From: an uncultured bacterium
GTDB taxonomy: Bacteria; Bacillota_I; Bacilli_A; RFN20; CAG-826
NCBI GenBank assembly: GCA_949297805.1
Contig: CASFTG010000001.1
Span: 558,001-622,000, forward strand
Reading direction: 5' to 3'
Length of the DNA: 64,000 bases
Shown: piece after piece, positions 51,989-59,818 of the stretch
Layout: every line of letters begins with the position of its first letter
How positions within the stretch are numbered: the first letter of the stretch is position 1
The notes under the pieces: model-generated
What the model was told of the DNA's origin: nothing
Databases searched by the model: none
Seen by the model: only the letters and a program-made list of their open reading frames with translations
Program-made: the position numbers and the translations under genes

Positions 51989-53159
51989 CTTTGGCCTCGC
52001 TTCCCCGTCTTAATAACGGTTTCTTCAGTTTCCGGTTGATTTCGTTTATAAGGCTCCGGGTCGTATTCATATTCTCGTATTGCTCATAGTTCCAAAGGGT
52101 GGTCTGGACCGTCCTTTTAAGCGGATCAACCAGTTTGGAGAGGCTAATCCCGACTAAGCGGACGTCCATCGCTTCGAAATAACGCCGATAAAGCTGCTCG
52201 GCCTCATTGAAAAGGACCCGCGATTCGAAAGTCGGCTCAGGGAAGGTATGGCTCCTTGTATGGAGCTTAAATTCGGTGTCTTTGACGGTAAGGGTCAAGG
52301 TCGAGCCGGCTTTCCGGGCGGCTTTAGCCCGCTCAGCCACCTCATCGCAAAGGCTTTTGATGGCATCCCTGACCTCGAGAAACCCCGTCATATCGCGGCT
52401 TAGGGTCGTCGAGTTGCCGATTGATTTCGGATCCTCCCGTTCGGTATGGACGAGGTCATCGCCCCGGCCTTTGAGCCAATCAAGGCAAGTATAGGCGAAT
52501 TTGCCAAGGCTTTGGTAAGTTGCTGGATCCTCGGCAATAAGTCTCTTGTATAGATCGCCAATGGTATTGATGCCAAGGAGCCGCAACTCGGGGGCGGTTT
52601 TCTTCCCGATGCCCCAGAATGATTCAATCGGCAAGGGGAAGATGACTTTTGGAATATCGCGATTATGGAGGATGGTGAGTCCCATCGGCTTCCGCAAATC
52701 GCTCCCCATTTTAGCCAGCCACTTAGTCGCGGCGATGCCGATGGAGCAGGAAAGGCCGGTCCGTTCTTTCAAGGCGAATTGCAGTCTCCGCAGATACCCC
52801 ACTGGGTCTTGGCGTGTGGATAAGGCCGCGGTCACATCAACATAGGCCTCATCGATCGAGGCTTGCTCAATCAATGGGCTCACTTCTTTTAAATAGGAAA
52901 AGAAAGAAACCGACAGGACTTTGTAATAAGAGAAATCCGGCTGGATGACTTTGGCTTCCGGGCAAAGCCGCAAAGCCTGAAACATCGGCTGGCCGGAATG
53001 GCAGCCTTTTTTCCGCGCGGCATAAGAGGCGGTCGAAACGATGCCAGACCGGCCTTCGTGGCCAATTAAAATCGGCTTGCCTTTCAAAGAAGGATCGCGG
53101 ATTTCCTCCGCCGAAGCGAAGAAGGCGTTTAAGTCGATATGCATGATGATCCGGCTCAT
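51978..53159 (-). CDS. dinB: DNA polymerase IV (Y-family)
   Basis: A 393-residue translesion polymerase. The catalytic acidic residues are in MHIDLNAFFAS (N-terminus) and EQASIDEAYVDVTAA; the steric-gate region, SIGIAATKWLAKMGSDLRKP and the thumb helix-hairpin-helix GIGKKTAPELRLLGI follow, then the little-finger domain. There is no clamp-binding QLxLF-like motif at the very end. The promoter is TTAACA-17-TAGAAT, with its -10 six bases before the ATG; the mRNA should start at the A of ATG. Confidence 0.95.
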   Translation of the reverse strand: MSRIIMHIDLNAFFASAEEIRDPSLKGKPILIGHEGRSGIVSTASYAARKKGCHSGQPMFQALRLCPEAKVIQPDFSYYKVLSVSFFSYLKEVSPLIEQASIDEAYVDVTAALSTRQDPVGYLRRLQFALKERTGLSCSIGIAATKWLAKMGSDLRKPMGLTILHNRDIPKVIFPLPIESFWGIGKKTAPELRLLGINTIGDLYKRLIAEDPATYQSLGKFAYTCLDWLKGRGDDLVHTEREDPKSIGNSTTLSRDMTGFLEVRDAIKSLCDEVAERAKAARKAGSTLTLTVKDTEFKLHTRSHTFPEPTFESRVLFNEAEQLYRRYFEAMDVRLVGISLSKLVDPLKRTVQTTLWNYEQYENMNTTRSLINEINRKLKKPLLRRGSEAKDED

Positions 53160-53165
53160 GAAAAT

Positions 53166-53194
53166 ATTCTAAACCGGATTAAACATTATGTTAA
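53166..53194 (-). promoter_or_regulatory. dinB promoter, leaderless
   Basis: Minus strand: TTAACA (53194-53189), exact 17-bp spacer, TAGAAT (53171-53166), then six bases to the ATG at 53159. The seventh base after the -10 is the A of ATG. I see no LexA-type operator here. Confidence 0.75.
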
Positions 53195-53195
53195 G

Positions 53196-55067
53196 TTAAA
53201 GAAGGGTCAGGGCCAAATCGACCGCCGAATCGAGGTCGACGCCACAGCACTTTTCCTGGTTGGCTAAGGAATCGGCAACAACGAATTCATTCGGGATGGC
53301 TTTGACGAGGATTTTCCCATGATACCCGTGCAGCGCCAAAGCGGAGACAATCTGTTCGGCGAATCCTTCGTAAATCCCGAAAGCGTCATATATGAATACA
53401 CCTTCATATTTAACCAATTGATCAATTAGCCTGTCGTTTAAGGGCAAAATGAACACCGGATCGATGACGTCGAGATTTTCGTAACGGAGCAGATTGCCGA
53501 TTTCCTCGGAACGCGGCCCGACGGCTAAGACCACTCCCTTCGGATTATCTTTCTTGTTAACATAACGGTACTGGCCGTATTGAATTGAGCTATCTTCCGC
53601 TGGAAGTTTCTCCTCGACTAAATAACCGCGGGAATAACGGATGCCGAAAATCCCGTGTTTATCGAAGGATAAGGAATATAGCCTAGCGGCGATGCTCGGA
53701 TTGGCTGGCATGGCTAAGCTGACCCCGGGTATCGATTTTAGAAAAGCTGGATCGTAGATTCCTTGATGGGTTTCGCCGTTGCTTCCAACTAACCCCGCCC
53801 GGTCGATTAGCAAGGTCATATCGACGTGGAGACGGGCGCAGTCGTGGCTTAATTCGTCATAAGCCCGTTGAAGGAAAGTCGAGTAGATATCGACGATTGG
53901 GTGATAGCCATTCAGCGCCAAGGCCCCGGCGAAGGTCAAGGCGTGCTCCTCGGCGATGCCGACGTCTAAGGTCCGTTCGGGGAATTTGATGAAAGCCTCT
54001 TCCTGGCCCGAGCCTTTGACCATGGCGGGGATGATCAAGACCGCATCCTTGTGTTTATCGAGGTTTTCCACCGTCAGATCGGCGAAAAGATGGCTATAGG
54101 TGATTTGACCTGGGTGGTCTTTAAGCGGTTTCCCGGTCAAGGGGTCGAAGGGGGTGACCCCATGCCAATAACCGGTCTGGTCGTTTTCCGATGGCTTATA
54201 CCCTTTGCCTTTGATGGTCCGAACGTGGAAAACGACCGATTTATCGGTGACTAAAGCCCGTTTCAATTGCTTTTCCAATAAGCGGATGTCATGGCCATCG
54301 AACGGCCCCATGTAGGAAAAGCCGAGGTTATCGAACATGGTTAAGGGGACCAGTTTCCGCTTGATGGCATCTTTGATTGAGAAGGACCAGGAATAGATTT
54401 TCGCCCCGAATCGATTATGGGATAGGACCCGGCGGAACCGCTTCTTAAAGGAATTGTAGGCTTTGCCGGTCGAGATTTTCCGGAAAAAACGGCCGATGCC
54501 GCCGACCGGCTTGGAGATCGACATCTCGTTGTCGTTAAGGATGATGATGACTTTGTGGCTCCGGATGGCCAAATCATTAAGTCCTTCGAAAGAAAGGCCG
54601 TTGGCCATCGAGGCGTCCCCGACCAAGGCGACGACGTTGTATTTCTCACCCTTTAAATCGCGAGCATAGGCAAAGGCCCCGGCGGCCGAGATGGCGGTCG
54701 AGGAATGTCCGGCCTCATAGGGATCATAGGTCGATTCGGCGATTTTCTGGAATCCTTGGGTATGGCCGGGCTCGTTTAAATGGTCGAGATGGCGACCGCT
54801 TAATATCTTATGGGTGTAACACTGGTGGCCGACGTCGAAGATGAGTTTGTCCTTGGGGAAGTCGAAAACCCGATATAAAGCGACGGTCAATTCGACGGTC
54901 CCAAGGTTCGGCGAAAGGTGGCCTCCATATTGGCTGACTTGGCGGATTATTTCCTTTCGGATGTCGGCGCAAAGCAAGGCCAGTGAAGGATACGAAAGCG
55001 TCTTCACCACATTCGGATCAGTTATGTTCCGAACGTCGATTCTTTCGATGGGCGCTTTCTTTTTCAT
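53196..55067 (-). CDS. dxs: 1-deoxy-D-xylulose-5-phosphate synthase
   Basis: DXS makes the first MEP intermediate from pyruvate and glyceraldehyde-3-phosphate. The 623-residue thiamine-diphosphate enzyme has SQYGGHLSPNLGTVELT, DVGHQCYTHKILSGR, the ThDP motif GDASMANGLSFEGLND with a distal Asn, IAEEHALTFA (catalytic Glu), and DRAGLVGSNGETHQGIYD. No Shine-Dalgarno: the space before the ATG is filled by a phased AGTA repeat. With ispG and ispH it marks an MEP pathway. Confidence 0.96.
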   Translation of the reverse strand: MKKKAPIERIDVRNITDPNVVKTLSYPSLALLCADIRKEIIRQVSQYGGHLSPNLGTVELTVALYRVFDFPKDKLIFDVGHQCYTHKILSGRHLDHLNEPGHTQGFQKIAESTYDPYEAGHSSTAISAAGAFAYARDLKGEKYNVVALVGDASMANGLSFEGLNDLAIRSHKVIIILNDNEMSISKPVGGIGRFFRKISTGKAYNSFKKRFRRVLSHNRFGAKIYSWSFSIKDAIKRKLVPLTMFDNLGFSYMGPFDGHDIRLLEKQLKRALVTDKSVVFHVRTIKGKGYKPSENDQTGYWHGVTPFDPLTGKPLKDHPGQITYSHLFADLTVENLDKHKDAVLIIPAMVKGSGQEEAFIKFPERTLDVGIAEEHALTFAGALALNGYHPIVDIYSTFLQRAYDELSHDCARLHVDMTLLIDRAGLVGSNGETHQGIYDPAFLKSIPGVSLAMPANPSIAARLYSLSFDKHGIFGIRYSRGYLVEEKLPAEDSSIQYGQYRYVNKKDNPKGVVLAVGPRSEEIGNLLRYENLDVIDPVFILPLNDRLIDQLVKYEGVFIYDAFGIYEGFAEQIVSALALHGYHGKILVKAIPNEFVVADSLANQEKCCGVDLDSAVDLALTLL

Positions 55068-55068
55068 A

Positions 55069-55104
55069 ACTAAATATCTACTAATTGTTTACTAGTTATC
55101 TACT
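55069..55104 (-). repeat. AGTA 11-bp phased repeat, site 7 (four units)
   Basis: On the minus strand AGT starts at 55104, 55093, 55082 and 55071, exactly 11 bp apart. It overlaps the last codons of xseB and reaches to the start codon of dxs, taking the place of a ribosome site. This is the clearest example with site 3. Confidence 0.65.
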
Positions 55105-55307
55105 TTTTCCTCTTCGAGGGGAGTTCCGTTTTCCTCTAGCTTCAATTTGGCTTGCTCGAGTTCTTTCGAGAGTTCGTCTGATAAGGCTTTGCCCTCTTGA
55201 TAAAGCTTCATCGCCTCTTCTAAAGGCAAGGTCTTCCCTTCGACGGTTTTAACGATCTCCTCCAGGCGGGCAAGCCGCTCCTCAAAGGTCATTTTCTTTT
55301 CGCTCAT
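55092..55307 (-). CDS. xseB: Exodeoxyribonuclease VII small subunit
   Basis: A 71-residue partner of XseA, folding as a helical hairpin. It shows MTFEERLARLEEIVKTVE, then LPLEEAMKLYQEGKAL, the family core. Its ATG overlaps the xseA stop by 4 nt; its final codons are inside a phased repeat. Confidence 0.95.
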   Translation of the reverse strand: MSEKKMTFEERLARLEEIVKTVEGKTLPLEEAMKLYQEGKALSDELSKELEQAKLKLEENGTPLEEEKVDN

Positions 55308-56506
55308 TGTTTGGCCTCCGTACTAATGACGGTCGAATGAATTATACCATCCTCGGTCGTCGCGATGATATTTTCCCCAGGTTTGACCCCGTCGATGGAT
55401 TTGATGACCCGCCCCTGCTTATCGGTGAGGTAGGAATAACCTCGCTTCAATACCTTATGGGGGCTAAGGGCCTCTAAGGCGGCGTTCAGTTCGGCCACCC
55501 GTTTGGTCTTATTAAGCAAATCGACTTTGGCCGCCGCTTCGATCCGAAGGTACAGATGCTTAACATCCTCGATTCGGCGGGTATAAATGCTGGAAGGATC
55601 GCGGAAAAACGGCCGCTCAGCCAAGCTTTTCCGCTTTTCTTCGAGCCGCTCAAGCAAGGTGGCCGTCGCTTGGTAAAGCCGATTCTGGGCATCATCGACG
55701 TAGGCTTGGATTTCCTCTTGGTCCGGGGTGGCCGCCAAAGCCGCCGCCGTCGGAGTGCTGACCCGTTTATCGGCGACATAATCGATCAAGGTCACGTCGA
55801 TTTCATGGCCGACCGCCGAGATGACCGGACAAGGGAATTTGGCGGTCGCCCGGACTAAGGCCTCATCGTTAAAGGCCCCGAGGTCTTCGCTGGCCCCGCC
55901 GCCGCGAGCGATGATCAAGACATCGAGGTTGGCTTGGCTCGCCATCTCCAATGCCCTTAATAAGTCAGCTGGGGCCTGTTTTCCCTGGACTAAGCTTGGG
56001 AAGAGGCAAAGGGTCGCCAGCCGATAACGGATAGCAATATTATGGATCACGTCCTTCATCCCGGCCGAGCCTTTCCCGGCGATGACGCCGATCCGTTTCG
56101 GGAAGGATGGCAACGGGCGTTTCCGCGATTCATCGAAAAGCCCTTCTTTGGCTAACTTCTCTTTCAATTGCTTCAGCCGGAGCAGTTCCATCCCCTGGCC
56201 GAAAGGCTCGAGGGAATCGACGGAAAGCTGATATGATCCCCGGCTCGGATAGACGGTAATCCGCCCTTTGGCGATGACCTCGTCACCGTTTTGGGGCGCG
56301 AACATTAATCGCGACCGATTGCTGGCCCATAAGACGCAGGAAAGCAAGGAATTCTCGTCTTTAAGTGAGAAATAGGCATGGCCGCTCGGATAGACTTTAT
56401 AGTTCGAAATTTCGCCTTTGACGCTTAAGCCCCGGAAAGCGAAATCCCCTTCGAGCTTGCTTTTGATAAGCAGGTTCAGATCGGTGACGGATAAAGGGGT
56501 ATTCAT
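55304..56506 (-). CDS. xseA: Exodeoxyribonuclease VII large subunit
   Basis: XseA with XseB degrades single-stranded DNA from both ends. The 400-residue protein has an N-terminal OB fold (VKGEISNYKVYPSGHAYFSLKD), the catalytic core with GSAGMKDVIHNI, IARGGGASEDLGAFNDE, SAVGHEIDVTLIDYVADKRVSTPTAAA, and a coiled coil. The C-terminus ends in the usual LKRGYSYLTDKQGRVI repeat. Overlaps nusB and xseB by 4 nt each. Confidence 0.97.
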   Translation of the reverse strand: MNTPLSVTDLNLLIKSKLEGDFAFRGLSVKGEISNYKVYPSGHAYFSLKDENSLLSCVLWASNRSRLMFAPQNGDEVIAKGRITVYPSRGSYQLSVDSLEPFGQGMELLRLKQLKEKLAKEGLFDESRKRPLPSFPKRIGVIAGKGSAGMKDVIHNIAIRYRLATLCLFPSLVQGKQAPADLLRALEMASQANLDVLIIARGGGASEDLGAFNDEALVRATAKFPCPVISAVGHEIDVTLIDYVADKRVSTPTAAALAATPDQEEIQAYVDDAQNRLYQATATLLERLEEKRKSLAERPFFRDPSSIYTRRIEDVKHLYLRIEAAAKVDLLNKTKRVAELNAALEALSPHKVLKRGYSYLTDKQGRVIKSIDGVKPGENIIATTEDGIIHSTVISTEAKQ

Positions 56507-56949
56507 CGCGCGGGAAGCGCCTTATCGAGGATGGCGTTGACGAAGCGATAGTCCTTGTCGCTAAGATAGGTCTTGGCTAATTTGATGGCGATGTCGATGA
56601 CGACCCCTTTGGCGACGCTAGGGTCAACATAGAGGTAATGGACGCAAGAAAGCAAAAGAATCGCCTGCTCGACCCGGTTCAACCGGTCGAAGGTCCAATG
56701 GTTCATATAGCCGTTGAGCATTTTGATCAAGGAATCATGCTCCTTGATGGCCATAACCAAACAGGCTTTAACGAAATAATCGCACTCGCTGTAGGGCTTG
56801 CCGTCGAATAAGCCGGAGACGATGGCCTTCACATCGACGCTTGATCCCATCGAGACGTAGGTCAGCATATCGTAGATGGCGGTCATGGCGACCGTTTGGA
56901 GCTGATTTCGGCTCAGCTCGCCGCCGGTTTCGATTTCTTCCTCGTCCAT
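56503..56949 (-). CDS. nusB: Transcription antitermination factor NusB
   Basis: NusB joins NusE (S10) on boxA RNA in rRNA transcription. The 148-residue helical protein has SRNQLQTVAMTAIYDML at the start and NRVEQAILLLSCVHYLY, VVIDIAIKLAKTYLSDKDYRFVNAILDKA, both family-typical. GGGGGAT precedes the ATG. It leads nusB-xseA-xseB-dxs. Confidence 0.95.
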   Translation of the reverse strand: MDEEEIETGGELSRNQLQTVAMTAIYDMLTYVSMGSSVDVKAIVSGLFDGKPYSECDYFVKACLVMAIKEHDSLIKMLNGYMNHWTFDRLNRVEQAILLLSCVHYLYVDPSVAKGVVIDIAIKLAKTYLSDKDYRFVNAILDKALPAR

Positions 56950-57023
56950 AAGATCAATCCCCCTTTTGGGTCGAGTTATCTTACCAAATGGCGAGGGAAG
57001 CTAGCAAGGCGAAGAAAGCGCTT

Positions 57024-57458
57024 TTAGCCCCGCTTTTCTTCCTTCAATGCCTTCTTGGCTAACAAGTAGACCAATAGCCCCGCGAATAGAACTAACAAAA
57101 GGAGAGCGCGGAAGATTATCCTTATTAGCGATTCTACATTCGCCATAAAGGGAATGAAGCAAAAGACGAAGTCCAATAAGGCAAATATGAGGCTTGCTAA
57201 ATAGAAGCGCAGTTTCCCTTTGGCCGCCTCCAAACTTAGGAAGATATTAAGGCCTAAGAGGAGGAAAGTGATGATAAGCGGCACATACTTGGCCTCCTCG
57301 GCAAAGGAAAAGGCGGCTAAGCCAAACATCAGGCAGCCGCCATATTCAACTTCGAAATAGCTTAGGAAAGCCGATATCAAGCCGACGCTGCCGGCGATGA
57401 TCGGGGCTAAGGTGAGCCGCTGGAAGGCGATGAGCAAGCGGTCGAATCTTTTCATCAA
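57024..57458 (-). CDS. Four-helix membrane protein, unknown
   Basis: A 144-residue membrane protein with four hydrophobic segments (about 14-33, 57-76, 82-102, 109-133) and a basic end (KKALKEEKRG). It overlaps the asp23 gene by 4 nt, so it is co-translated with it. In many Firmicutes an Asp23 family gene is beside a membrane anchor (AmaP-like), and this could be an anchor of that kind, but the sequence does not show the AmaP pattern. Unknown. Confidence 0.65.
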   Translation of the reverse strand: MMKRFDRLLIAFQRLTLAPIIAGSVGLISAFLSYFEVEYGGCLMFGLAAFSFAEEAKYVPLIITFLLLGLNIFLSLEAAKGKLRFYLASLIFALLDFVFCFIPFMANVESLIRIIFRALLLLVLFAGLLVYLLAKKALKEEKRG

Positions 57459-57784
57459 AGGATCTTGGCCACTTTAACCTGGACGTCATAAGGTACGGTG
57501 TCGCAGGAAAGGGAGATAGCTTGAGCCACTTCCTTTTGGATTTCGGTGCAAAGGGTCTGAACCGGGGCGTCGATGGCGACGTCGATGTCGATCTTGACCA
57601 CGGCTTTGCCCTCTTTGGTGAAGCTGACCTTGACCCCGCGGTCAACCGAGAAGAGAGTCTTCGATTTCGAAATCGAAACCCCTTGGAAGGCCTCCACCGC
57701 CTTCTGGGCGATGGTGGCGATGGCGTTCCGGCTGATGCCAATCTTGCCATTCCGGGAATAATTGTTGATCGTGATGTAGTTCAT
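57455..57784 (-). CDS. Asp23/Gls24 family envelope stress protein
   Basis: A 109-residue protein with the family pattern GKIGISRNAIATIAQKAVE, a beta strand containing VDRGVKVSF, and IDIDVAIDAPVQTLCTEIQKEVAQAI. The family forms membrane-associated assemblies in Gram-positive bacteria and responds to envelope stress. Start: ATG 57784, which directly follows a strong promoter (TTGCCT-17-TAAAAT) without ribosome site; the -10 box overlaps the tkt stop codon. Confidence 0.9.
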   Translation of the reverse strand: MNYITINNYSRNGKIGISRNAIATIAQKAVEAFQGVSISKSKTLFSVDRGVKVSFTKEGKAVVKIDIDVAIDAPVQTLCTEIQKEVAQAISLSCDTVPYDVQVKVAKIL

Positions 57785-57790
57785 GAGTCA

Positions 57791-57819
57791 ATTTTACTTT
57801 TTCGACAGGAAATAGGCAA
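57791..57819 (-). promoter_or_regulatory. asp23 promoter, leaderless
   Basis: Minus strand: TTGCCT (57819-57814), 17-bp spacer, TAAAAT (57796-57791), then six bases to the ATG at 57784. The -10 contains the tkt stop codon TAA. Same layout as dinB. Confidence 0.7.
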
Positions 57820-59755
57820 TCTTGTCGGCGATCTTCATCGGGGTGAAGCCATATTCGTCGAGGACAGCCTCGGCTTTGCCGGAGGCGCCGAACTCATCAA
57901 CCCCGATGTTCCATTTGGCGTAGCGTCCCCAGCCGAGCGTCGACCCCATCTCGAGCGAGACCCGCTTGGCATAGGGGGTAGAGAAGAGCTTGTTCTTGTA
58001 GGCTGGGTTCTCTTCGAGCAATTCCAAGCAGGGGGCGGAGATGACTTCCATCACATAGCCCCGCTTGATGAGCTCATTGGCCGCTTCGATGGCTAAGCTA
58101 ACTTCCGAACCGGTCGTGATGATCGAACAGTCGGCTTTGCTGCCGCGCTTGGGCGAAAGGACGGGATAGGCCCCCTTGGCGACTTTGCTCGGATCGGTCT
58201 TCTCAAGCAATGGCAACGCTTGCCGCGATAAGACAATGGCGGTCGGCCCGTCTTTGGATTCGAAGGCCAGCCGATAAGCCCCTTCTACTTCCTTGGCGTC
58301 GGCCGGGCGGATGACGTTAAGGTTCGGGATGGCCCGTAAGCCGGTTAGTTGCTCGACCGGCTGATGGGTCGGCCCATCCTCCCCGACGGCCAAAGAATCA
58401 TGGGTGAAAAGGTAGATGGCCGGAAGGCGCTCTAACGCCGCCATCCGGATGGCGTTCTTCATATAATCGGAGAAGACGAGGAAGCAAGCGCAATAGGAAA
58501 TTAGCCCCCCATGGAGGAGGATGCCGTTTTGGGCGCTAGCCATGGCGAATTCGCGGATGCCATAACGCATATCGGTCCCCTCGGGGAAGGGTTTGACCCC
58601 TTTGACGTCGGTATTGGTCGAGCCGGCGACGTCAGCCGAGCCCCCGATGCAATAGGAGACGGCCGAGCGATACAAGGCGAGCATGGCGCCGCTGCTCTTG
58701 CGGGTCGCCTCTTTGGTTAGGTCCTTGTAGTCTCGCTTGGGGAGTTCGGGCAGTTCCCGCTTAAAGGCGGATAAGAAGGTCTTTTGCTCTTCGGGGTGGT
58801 ATTTGCCATATTCGGCCAGTTGGTTGGCATAGGCGGCATAAGCCGCGGCCCCCCGGGCTTTGAAAGTATTCCGGAAAAGCTCATAAACCTCCTCGGGGAC
58901 GGTGAATTTATCCCAGGTTGCCCCATAGACTGATTTGGCATGATTCCCATCCTCTTCCCCTAATGGGGTCCCGTGGGTCTTATGGCTCCCTTGGTTGATC
59001 GAGCCATAGCCGATGATGGTCTTCATGATGATCAGGGTCGGATAGACCGAGCTTTTCTTGGCTTTGGCGATGGCCGAGCTGATCTTATTAATGTTGTTGC
59101 CGTTTCTTACTTCCAAGACGTTCCATTCAGAGGCCAGGAAACGGAGTTTGACCGCCTCGGAGAGGGAATCGCTGGTCGGGCCGTCGAGGGTCGAGCCGTT
59201 TTGATCGTAGATGACGATGAGTTTGTTGAGGCGCAAGTGTCCGGCTAAAGAGATGGCTTCCTGGGAGATGCCTTCCTCTAAATCCCCATCGCCGCAAAGG
59301 CAATAGGTATAGTGGGACATGATCTTCTCCCCGTCGGGATATTGGTTCCGGATGGCTTTCTCGGCAATCGCCATCCCGACCGCCTGGGCAATGCCTTGGC
59401 CTAACGGGCCGGAGGTGGCATCGACCCCAGGGGTATGGCCGACTTCCGGGTGGCCGGGGGTCTTAGAGCCGAGCTGCCGGAAGGCTTTAAGGTCGTCCAT
59501 GCTGAGGTCATAGCCGGCGCAATGCAAGATGGCATAAAGCAAGCTCGAGGCGTGGCCGGAACTCAAGACGAACCGGTCGCGGTTCGACCAATCCGGATGC
59601 TCAGGATCCGCCACCAGATGGTCGCGGTAAAGGGCGTAAAGGGCCGGGGCGGCATCTAGAGCCATCCCCGGATGTCCGGAGTTGGCTTGGTTGATCTCAT
59701 CGATCACCAAGGCCCGGATCGCGGCGACCACCTGTTTGTCGATTGCTTTGGCCAT
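57794..59755 (-). CDS. tkt: Transketolase
   Basis: Tkt moves two-carbon units in the pentose-phosphate pathway. The 653-residue ThDP enzyme has INQANSGHPGMALDAAP at the start, GDGDLEEGISQEA (ThDP motif) with DQNGSTLDG, RYGIREFAMASAQNG (catalytic Glu), and THDSLAVGEDGPTHQPVEQL. AAGGAGG is a strong ribosome site. The upstream region holds a phased repeat and a palindrome shared with dnaG. Confidence 0.97.
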   Translation of the reverse strand: MAKAIDKQVVAAIRALVIDEINQANSGHPGMALDAAPALYALYRDHLVADPEHPDWSNRDRFVLSSGHASSLLYAILHCAGYDLSMDDLKAFRQLGSKTPGHPEVGHTPGVDATSGPLGQGIAQAVGMAIAEKAIRNQYPDGEKIMSHYTYCLCGDGDLEEGISQEAISLAGHLRLNKLIVIYDQNGSTLDGPTSDSLSEAVKLRFLASEWNVLEVRNGNNINKISSAIAKAKKSSVYPTLIIMKTIIGYGSINQGSHKTHGTPLGEEDGNHAKSVYGATWDKFTVPEEVYELFRNTFKARGAAAYAAYANQLAEYGKYHPEEQKTFLSAFKRELPELPKRDYKDLTKEATRKSSGAMLALYRSAVSYCIGGSADVAGSTNTDVKGVKPFPEGTDMRYGIREFAMASAQNGILLHGGLISYCACFLVFSDYMKNAIRMAALERLPAIYLFTHDSLAVGEDGPTHQPVEQLTGLRAIPNLNVIRPADAKEVEGAYRLAFESKDGPTAIVLSRQALPLLEKTDPSKVAKGAYPVLSPKRGSKADCSIITTGSEVSLAIEAANELIKRGYVMEVISAPCLELLEENPAYKNKLFSTPYAKRVSLEMGSTLGWGRYAKWNIGVDEFGASGKAEAVLDEYGFTPMKIADKIAYFLSKK

Positions 59756-59769
59756 ACATGGACCTCCTT

Positions 59770-59783
59770 AGTAGTTTTTCAGT
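59770..59783 (+). repeat. AGTA 11-bp phased repeat, site 8 (two units)
   Basis: AGTAGTTTTTC followed by AGTCGTTTTAT, starting at 59770 and 59781. It lies in the tkt leader region, on the opposite strand to tkt. Confidence 0.45.
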
Positions 59784-59800
59784 CGTTTTATGGTTTTATT

Positions 59801-59817
59801 AATATACTATGTATATT
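59801..59817. promoter_or_regulatory. 17-bp palindrome before tkt, possible operator
   Basis: AATATAC TAT GTATATT has perfect 7-bp arms and the same 9-bp centre TACTATGTA as the dnaG palindrome (27594-27610). It begins 2 nt from the aspS stop and lies about 46 nt before the tkt start, where a promoter would be expected. Confidence 0.5.
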
Positions 59818-59818
59818 A

